Assembly (NCBI GenBank): GCA_003116975.1
Contig: BGKB01000129.1
Span: forward strand, 1 to 64,000
Direction: 5' to 3'
Source of the DNA: Aurantiochytrium sp. KH105
Lineage: Eukaryota; Sar; Bigyra; Thraustochytrida; Thraustochytriidae
Length of the DNA stretch: 64,000 bases
The notes beneath the pieces are model-generated. The model was not told the origin of the DNA and ran no database searches. It worked only from the letters and a program-made list of their open reading frames with translations. A program made the translations under genes and the position numbers. Shown here one piece after another: positions 58,833-64,000 of the stretch. The stretch's first letter is position 1; every line of letters begins with the position of its first letter.

Positions 58833-61424
58833 TTATCTGTGGTTGGGGAGATGCGCTGCGCAAAGCTTGCACACGCGAACGGCCTCCTTGACCTCGAGAA
58901 TCTTGAGGCGGCGACGGTGCGAGCTGCACGAGTCGCACATTAGGTTGGAGCAGTTGCGACAATGGTGTTTGCGCACAAAGAGAGTGAATTCTGCGTCGCA
59001 AATGCGGCAGCTCACCGCCTCGCTGTCGTCAATCCAGTCCATGACCTCCTCTGGCTGGACGTCAAAGGACTTTTCTCGCACAAGGCGCTTCGACCGCGGC
59101 GGTGGAGCGGCCTGCGTGGCCTTGGGAGGCTTGGTCGCACTGGAAGACTTGCGTCGCGGCCGGGGGCGGCTCATACCTTCTGCGGCCGAGACGATCGACT
59201 CACGCCGCTTAAACTTGGCTTGGACCAAGAGGTCCTTTTCAGTCAACGGACTCTCTGAGCTTTCCGTACCGTCATCCTCGTCGTCCTCATCATTCTCGTC
59301 GCCGGCGTCTTGCTCGTTGTTATTCAAATCGCCGGATGCAGGGACATTGGATGACGATTCTGGCGAAGGACGCGCCAGCGTGCTTGCTGCTCCTGCAAAA
59401 ACGTCGTCATCGCTCGCCGCCGTGCTGTCACTCGAGGGTGGGTGCGGCGGAGTGGAGCTAGAGCTGCTTGTTTCGCGAAAGAGCGTCGAGTCGATCCGGC
59501 GCGAAAGCCATGACGAGGTTGAGGCGAGTTGTGAAGACGCTATTGATGACACAGACGAAGACGGGATACCCATACTGACTGATTCTTGAGAGGAAGAAGA
59601 AGGGGATGGGGAGCAGCTCCGTACAATGCTTGTGGCAATGTCATCCACACCATCGAGTAGATTTCTGTACATTTCCCCGCCGGGTATTGAGTCAAAGCCT
59701 CGTTTTTCAAGCTCGCGGAAGTGATGCATCCGTCGGAGAAAGCCCGTAACGCGCACGGGAAGCGGAACGCTCGTGGTGTCAAGTTCGTCGAGAAGTTTTG
59801 TTGGAACCGTCCTCACCTCGGCTGTGGCGGCAACGTTTGTATTGGGTCCAAAGGGTCCCACTTGTCCTCCCTGTCCTTGGCCTTCTCCATGACCTCCGAG
59901 AGGAGCAGAGGCAGCTGAGGAGAAAATTTGCCTTTGTTTCTTCTCCTCCTCGTCGGCGTCCTCCTCCTTGTCGTCATCAGCGTCGTTGGCGGCATTATTG
60001 ACGTCGTCGTTGACGTCGTCGACGTTTTGCTTGTCAATTGCTGAATTTTTTGTTGAGTTGAAGTGACCCCCATCAGTTGATGTTGTGTGCGATGCTGACG
60101 TTGAAGACGCAGTGCTTGGCTGCTCTGCGCGACTGGGCATGGTCGAAAGCGCCTGAATCCACGGGTGTGCCAAAACCTGGTCCGCGGTAAAGCGCTGCGC
60201 CACATCGAGCACGAGCAGACGCGAGACGAGGTCGCGCGCCATGACCGAGACTTGGGTCCAATCGCGTTCGGGGAAGACGTAGCGCGCATGTAGAATACGT
60301 TTCTTGAGTTCGGTCTCCTTGAAAGGAGGGTAGCCGCAGAGCAAAATATACAGGACGACGCCGAGGCTCCACATGTCGGCAGCCGTGTCGCAGAGACCGA
60401 GCGTGTGAACCTCGGGTGGTGCAAAAAGCGGGGCAGCAACGTGGCGATGGATCGGGGCATTGGGATGGTGCATTTGTTCCGCGACGCCAAAGTCGCAGAG
60501 CTTGGCGACATTGCCCGCGGTGCAGAGAATATTGTCGAGTTTGACGTCCATGTGAACGACGCCCCGAGCGTGGCACTTTTGCAAGGCGAGGGCAATGTCC
60601 CGGATGTATTTCGCGGCGGTGCGCTCGCAATAGAGTTCGTTCTCGTTGCTGTCGACGATCTTTTGCAAGAGCGTTCGGTCAACGTACTCGAGAACGAAGA
60701 TGGCAAACTTTTGCCCAACTTCAAAGTCGAGCAGGTTAACAACGTTTTCGTGCGCACAAAGACGCTGCAGACGAGCTTCTTCTTTGCAGTCTTTGCGTCG
60801 CGCCTCGTCGCTGATGCCCTTGACCTGAATGCGGACGAACTTGAGCGCGACGATCTGCCCTGTCTTGAGGGACTTGCCACGGAAGACAACGGCTGTGACG
60901 CCAGCTGCCTCGGCACGTACAATCTCGTAGAGCCTGTGCAGCCTGGGCGCCTCTGTCTGGAAGAGATCGGCAACACCTTCTTCGCCCTGGGACTTGCCCC
61001 ACTCCTGCGCGTACTCTGCTTGCGCAATGTGAAAGTCGCTAAAGAGCTTGCGTCCCTTGGCTGCGATCATCGTTCGCTGCGAGGGTGATACTGTGGACGA
61101 CATGATTCTATCGCTGGCTCCGGATTTCTCGCGCGCAAGACGCTCTTTGCGCGCGCGTGCTGCCTCTGCAGCAGGCCGCACCTGGTCGCCTCGAACGCTT
61201 TGCATGGTGTTCGGGTGCTGGCGTTTGTCTTGCTCACTTTGGTGCTGCTCCCCAAGCTGCTGCTGCTGCCCAAGCTGCTGCTGCCCAAGCTGCCCAAGCT
61301 GTTCACTGTGCTCGTGCTGCTGCTGCTGCCCGTGCTGCTGCCCGTGCTGCTGTCTGTGCGGCCCATGTTGCTCGGCGCCTCCCGCGGGCCCCATGTACAT
61401 CTCGCGTGTAATCTCATTGCCCAT
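58833..61424 (-). CDS. Serine/threonine protein kinase with C-terminal FYVE zinc finger
   Basis: 863 residues from the ATG at 61424. The kinase domain (residues about 164-425) is CAMK-like: IVALKFVRI supplies the ATP lysine, KEEARLQRL the partner Glu, HMDVKLDN the catalytic loop (HRD replaced by HMD), DFGVAEQ the Mg site and APPEV the APE motif. The glycine loop is degenerate (AEAAGVTAVVF). After a long disordered, acidic linker, residues about 790-860 are a FYVE finger with WIDD, RKHHCRNCSNLMCDSCS and a final CKLC, which binds phosphatidylinositol 3-phosphate on endosomes. Residues 1-100 are Gln/His-rich. The start MGNEITRE fits an N-myristoylation motif. Together this predicts an endosome-associated kinase. 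Such kinase-FYVE proteins are known from stramenopiles; the substrate is unknown. Confidence 0.9.
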   Translation of the reverse strand: MGNEITREMYMGPAGGAEQHGPHRQQHGQQHGQQQQHEHSEQLGQLGQQQLGQQQQLGEQHQSEQDKRQHPNTMQSVRGDQVRPAAEAARARKERLAREKSGASDRIMSSTVSPSQRTMIAAKGRKLFSDFHIAQAEYAQEWGKSQGEEGVADLFQTEAPRLHRLYEIVRAEAAGVTAVVFRGKSLKTGQIVALKFVRIQVKGISDEARRKDCKEEARLQRLCAHENVVNLLDFEVGQKFAIFVLEYVDRTLLQKIVDSNENELYCERTAAKYIRDIALALQKCHARGVVHMDVKLDNILCTAGNVAKLCDFGVAEQMHHPNAPIHRHVAAPLFAPPEVHTLGLCDTAADMWSLGVVLYILLCGYPPFKETELKKRILHARYVFPERDWTQVSVMARDLVSRLLVLDVAQRFTADQVLAHPWIQALSTMPSRAEQPSTASSTSASHTTSTDGGHFNSTKNSAIDKQNVDDVNDDVNNAANDADDDKEEDADEEEKKQRQIFSSAASAPLGGHGEGQGQGGQVGPFGPNTNVAATAEVRTVPTKLLDELDTTSVPLPVRVTGFLRRMHHFRELEKRGFDSIPGGEMYRNLLDGVDDIATSIVRSCSPSPSSSSQESVSMGIPSSSVSSIASSQLASTSSWLSRRIDSTLFRETSSSSSTPPHPPSSDSTAASDDDVFAGAASTLARPSPESSSNVPASGDLNNNEQDAGDENDEDDEDDGTESSESPLTEKDLLVQAKFKRRESIVSAAEGMSRPRPRRKSSSATKPPKATQAAPPPRSKRLVREKSFDVQPEEVMDWIDDSEAVSCRICDAEFTLFVRKHHCRNCSNLMCDSCSSHRRRLKILEVKEAVRVCKLCAAHLPNHR

Positions 61425-62457
61425 GGCTGCAGGCGCTGCTGCCTCCAGCGCCTGCTTCTCGCGCGGCAGGCGCCGACTGGAGACGGTCGACGCTCGCACG
61501 CCGCCCGCCCGCCCGCCCGCCCGCCCGCCCGCTCAACCGCCCGCTCTCGCGCTCAGGCTTGCGCTCGCGCGTTTCGTTCTGCGGAGGGCGCGTGTCGATG
61601 GATCGATCGATCGATCATCGCGATGGCCCTGCTTTTTAGGGCCGGAAGGCGATTGTCGACTTTGGCGGCTTTTGTTTCACTGTAGCGCACTCTTCCTTTC
61701 ACTCGCCGCCGCGCGTTCGCCCTTCTTGCCTTGTTTGTTAGCTTCCGTGTTTCGTCTCTCGTGGACCCCGACCGCCGTGAACCGGGCGGACCTGGCGTCT
61801 TCGAAGTTCGAGGGCGGGGAACGACGACGACGAGGGAGGGATGGAGGAGGAAGGAGGCCGACGAGCGGAGGAGGACGAGGACGCGAGGTGCGGTGATCGT
61901 TAACGGACAGCGAATGAGCTGGTGCTCTGGAGGAGAACTCTCTGGCGGTTTTGGTGGGTGCACTCGTTCCTTGAACACGCTTTTCTTTTTTCTTTTTGTT
62001 TCTTTTTATACTTGTTTGGTATGTCTTTTGGTCAGGAGTAGGATTGAATGGCACAGCGCAGGGCGGAAGGTGGGGAGGTGGTCTTGACGTCGGTTGATTC
62101 GATGGTTGATGTCGGACCGCAGAAGAGACAATCATCATTTGCAGCTGGCTGCAACAGAGAGTCCTTCATTTTGCTTATCTTTGGGAGGACGACAAACAGC
62201 AACCAACCAACCAACCAACCAAATCTACCAACCCATTTTTACGTCGAGCAAGAGCAAAAACGCTAACCAGATAAAGACAACCCGGACTTGCATTTATTGC
62301 ATGCTTGATGAAAGTTGTCATGGATGAAAGAAAAAGCCCAACCAAGCATTCAGACCTCTGTCTCCCAAGGTAAAGAAGGAAAGGAAGCAAAGGACAAAGA
62401 CGAAACTATAAAAATGATTGTCGAGTGGACTTGTTTGATTGCAGAGTACCTGTATAC
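61425..62457. promoter_or_regulatory. Kinase-FYVE promoter and fumarate-reductase 3' flank
   Basis: Contains a CCCG microsatellite (61501-61532), a GATC run (61609-61623) and an AACC run (62202-62221). The right part is AT-richer 3' flank of the fumarate reductase gene. No gene supported. Confidence 0.45.
61501..61532. repeat. (CCCG)n tetranucleotide microsatellite
   Basis: About eight CCCG units in the kinase 5' leader region. Confidence 0.85.
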
Positions 62458-64000
62458 TTAGAGCTTGGAGTTTGGTGCGACGGTACCGATCTCGTACTCG
62501 GCAGCGTACTTGGGGATGATCTCGGGCTTGTGAAGCATGTCAAAAGCCTCGGTGGCGTCCTTGCCGCCGTAGAGAAGAATAGCCTTGGCGCCACCGGGGT
62601 GGTTCTCGAGGAACTCAGTGACATCGTAGACCTTGTCGTTGAGGATGACCCAGCAGTCGTCCTTGGTGGTGTGCTTGGCGATCTCGTCCATGGTGTAGGC
62701 CTGCGTCTTGGGCGCAGCGCTGGCGGAGCTGCTGCCAGAGTCGCCGCCCTGCTCGTAGAAAGCAGAGTTGGGGTCGAGCTCCTTGGGGCCATCGTCCTCG
62801 GGGATCTCAGAGTTCGACGAGGCGCCGCCCTTCTTGCCACCCCAGGAAACGGTGACGCTGTTCGAGGACGGGTCGACATGGAGGTCAAAGGCGCCGGCCT
62901 TGCCGCCAGCACCACCAGAGGTCACGAGCTTGTCAAGGAGGAAGCGGCTGGCAGTCTGGCCGGCCTTGCGGCCGTAGACGACGCAGTCAAGAAGACTGGA
63001 GCCACCGAGACGGTTGGTGCCGTGGATGCCGCCAATGATCTCACCGCCAGCAAAGAGACCCTTGATGGGGGCATCGTTGCCAGTGATGACCTCAGCCTCG
63101 GCCGAGGTGGCGATACCGCCCATGCAGTAGTGAACAAGAGGGGTGATGATGGCCACATGCCAGGTGTCGTCCTCGACGTTGAGGGGCAGGGCCTCAAAGT
63201 ACTTCTTGTCCCACTCGTCGTTGCCAGACTCGGCACCCTTGTTGTACTTATCAAAGGTCTTTTGGAGCTTCTCCGGAGCGACGCCAATCTCCTTGGCGAG
63301 CTCCTTGCCGGTCATCTTCTTCATGAGACCGCGCTGCACGTAGTGGTCGCAGTGCCACTGGATGAGGGCGCTGGCCTTGCCGTTAAGGCACAGGCGGTAG
63401 GGGGCCTTGCCGTGGACAAACATGCGGCCGCTGACGTAATCGCGCTTGCCGAGCTCATCGCAGAAGCGCTCTCCGTTCTGGTCGAGGATGACACCACCCG
63501 AGCCGCGGAGGGCCTCGGCGGCGAGGAACTTGACCTTGGCGTCCGGCTCGTTGGGGTCCACGATGCCGGTGGGGTGGATCTGCACGCAGTGGAGATCACG
63601 AGTGGCGCCGCCGGCAGCCAAACTCATCTTGATGCCATCACCAGTGCAATGGGGGCCGTTGGTGGTGGGGAGGGTGAGCAGAGGGGGCATGGGGATCTTC
63701 TTGCCGTTGCTCTGCTTGGCGGCGCGCGAGGTCGTGCTCCATGCCTCCATCTCGGCGAACTGGTCGGAGACCTGGGCGAGGAGCGAGTCCTCGGAGAAGT
63801 CAGCGCCAAAGCCACCAGTGCAGAGAATGACAGGGCCATACTCCTTGTAGGTCTTGCCACCCTTCTCGAAGACGACGCCAACGACCTCGTCACCGTCCTT
63901 GATCAGCTCGGTCACGGTAGCCTTGTTGAGAAGACGGGCGCGGCCATCCTTCTTGTCGCAAATGGCCTCGTAGGCCTCCATGAGGCCGTAGGTGATGGCC
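62458..64000 (-). CDS. Fumarate reductase (flavoprotein) with C-terminal cytochrome b5 domain, 5' end outside window
   Basis: The last 514 codons are visible; the frame stays open to base 64000 (AITYGLMEAYEAI precedes the ATG at 63981), so the N-terminus lies beyond the right edge. Soluble fumarate reductases of the Osm1/FRD family use FAD to reduce fumarate to succinate and regenerate oxidised cofactors without oxygen. Visible motifs are ILCTGGFGADF, DGIKMSLAAGGATRDLHCVQIHPTG, the active-site region SGGVILDQNGERFCDELGKRDYVS with its catalytic Arg, HYCMGGIATSAEAEVI, and the FAD end block GLFAGGEIIGGIHGTNRLGGSSLLDCVVYGRKAG. After a Ser/Gly-rich linker, the last ~80 residues are cytochrome b5 with heme ligands in HPGG and FDMLHKP. 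Electrons could thus pass from a reductase partner through heme to FAD. Confidence 0.92.
   Translation of the reverse strand, partial: AITYGLMEAYEAICDKKDGRARLLNKATVTELIKDGDEVVGVVFEKGGKTYKEYGPVILCTGGFGADFSEDSLLAQVSDQFAEMEAWSTTSRAAKQSNGKKIPMPPLLTLPTTNGPHCTGDGIKMSLAAGGATRDLHCVQIHPTGIVDPNEPDAKVKFLAAEALRGSGGVILDQNGERFCDELGKRDYVSGRMFVHGKAPYRLCLNGKASALIQWHCDHYVQRGLMKKMTGKELAKEIGVAPEKLQKTFDKYNKGAESGNDEWDKKYFEALPLNVEDDTWHVAIITPLVHYCMGGIATSAEAEVITGNDAPIKGLFAGGEIIGGIHGTNRLGGSSLLDCVVYGRKAGQTASRFLLDKLVTSGGAGGKAGAFDLHVDPSSNSVTVSWGGKKGGASSNSEIPEDDGPKELDPNSAFYEQGGDSGSSSASAAPKTQAYTMDEIAKHTTKDDCWVILNDKVYDVTEFLENHPGGAKAILLYGGKDATEAFDMLHKPEIIPKYAAEYEIGTVAPNSKL

Noticed and set aside
1-64000. tRNA, rRNA, CRISPR or bacterial operon signals
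   Set aside because: A visual scan for tRNA B-box (GGTTCGAATCC type) and spaced repeats gave no convincing candidate; a covariance-model scan was not possible.

Overview
The window looks like nuclear DNA of a compact, GC-rich, intron-poor protist. The best guess is a stramenopile of the thraustochytrid/labyrinthulid type. That assignment is an inference from gene content and style: long single-exon genes, a FYVE-domain kinase, a soluble fumarate reductase with a cytochrome b5 tail, and flagellar genes. No phylogenetic test was possible here. There are no rRNA genes, CRISPR arrays or bacterial-style operons, and I recognised no tRNA. Genes were started at ATG codons; many longer open frames begin at GTG or TTG and were trimmed.

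Left part (1-13,000): a secreted, Thr/Pro-repeat, probably GPI-anchored protein (766-1674); CNOT10 of the CCR4-NOT deadenylase (minus); a DOT1-type histone methyltransferase (plus) head-to-head with it; a NUDT19-like Nudix hydrolase (minus); and a decayed IS630/Tc1-mariner-type transposase broken by one stop codon and one frameshift (10026-12250).

Middle (13,000-34,500): a very acidic unknown protein; deoxyhypusine synthase head-to-head with mitochondrial ribosomal protein bL28m; BBS4 head-to-head with mitochondrial ribosome recycling factor; a TPR-formin whose first exon appears to lie across an 856-base intron; an OGFOD3-type 2-oxoglutarate oxygenase ending in RDEL; peptidyl-tRNA hydrolase; and dihydroxyacetone kinase with an N-terminal myristoylation-like motif.

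Right part (34,500-64,000): a polycystin-2-like channel with an EF-hand, head-to-head with the flagellar protein CFAP184/CCDC96; an INCENP homologue with a clear C-terminal IN-box; a 2146-residue ferlin; an amino-acid transporter; a 4.4-kb stretch with no gene I can support; a 240-residue unknown protein; a protein kinase with a C-terminal FYVE finger; and a fumarate reductase-cytochrome b5 protein that runs off the right edge.

Themes: three flagellum/cilium genes (BBS4, polycystin-2-like, CFAP184) imply a flagellated stage. bL28m, RRF and Pth all serve organellar translation, while DHPS serves cytosolic translation through eIF5A. DOT1 and INCENP act on chromatin and chromosomes. Genes mostly alternate in strand, giving several head-to-head promoters and tail-to-tail 3' ends. 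The non-coding signals most worth checking are a perfect 31-base palindrome (29703-29733), two short direct duplications at the 3' ends of BBS4 and DHPS, a 93-base AAGC microsatellite against the BBS4 start, and repeated GCAAGTGG motifs in two divergent promoters.
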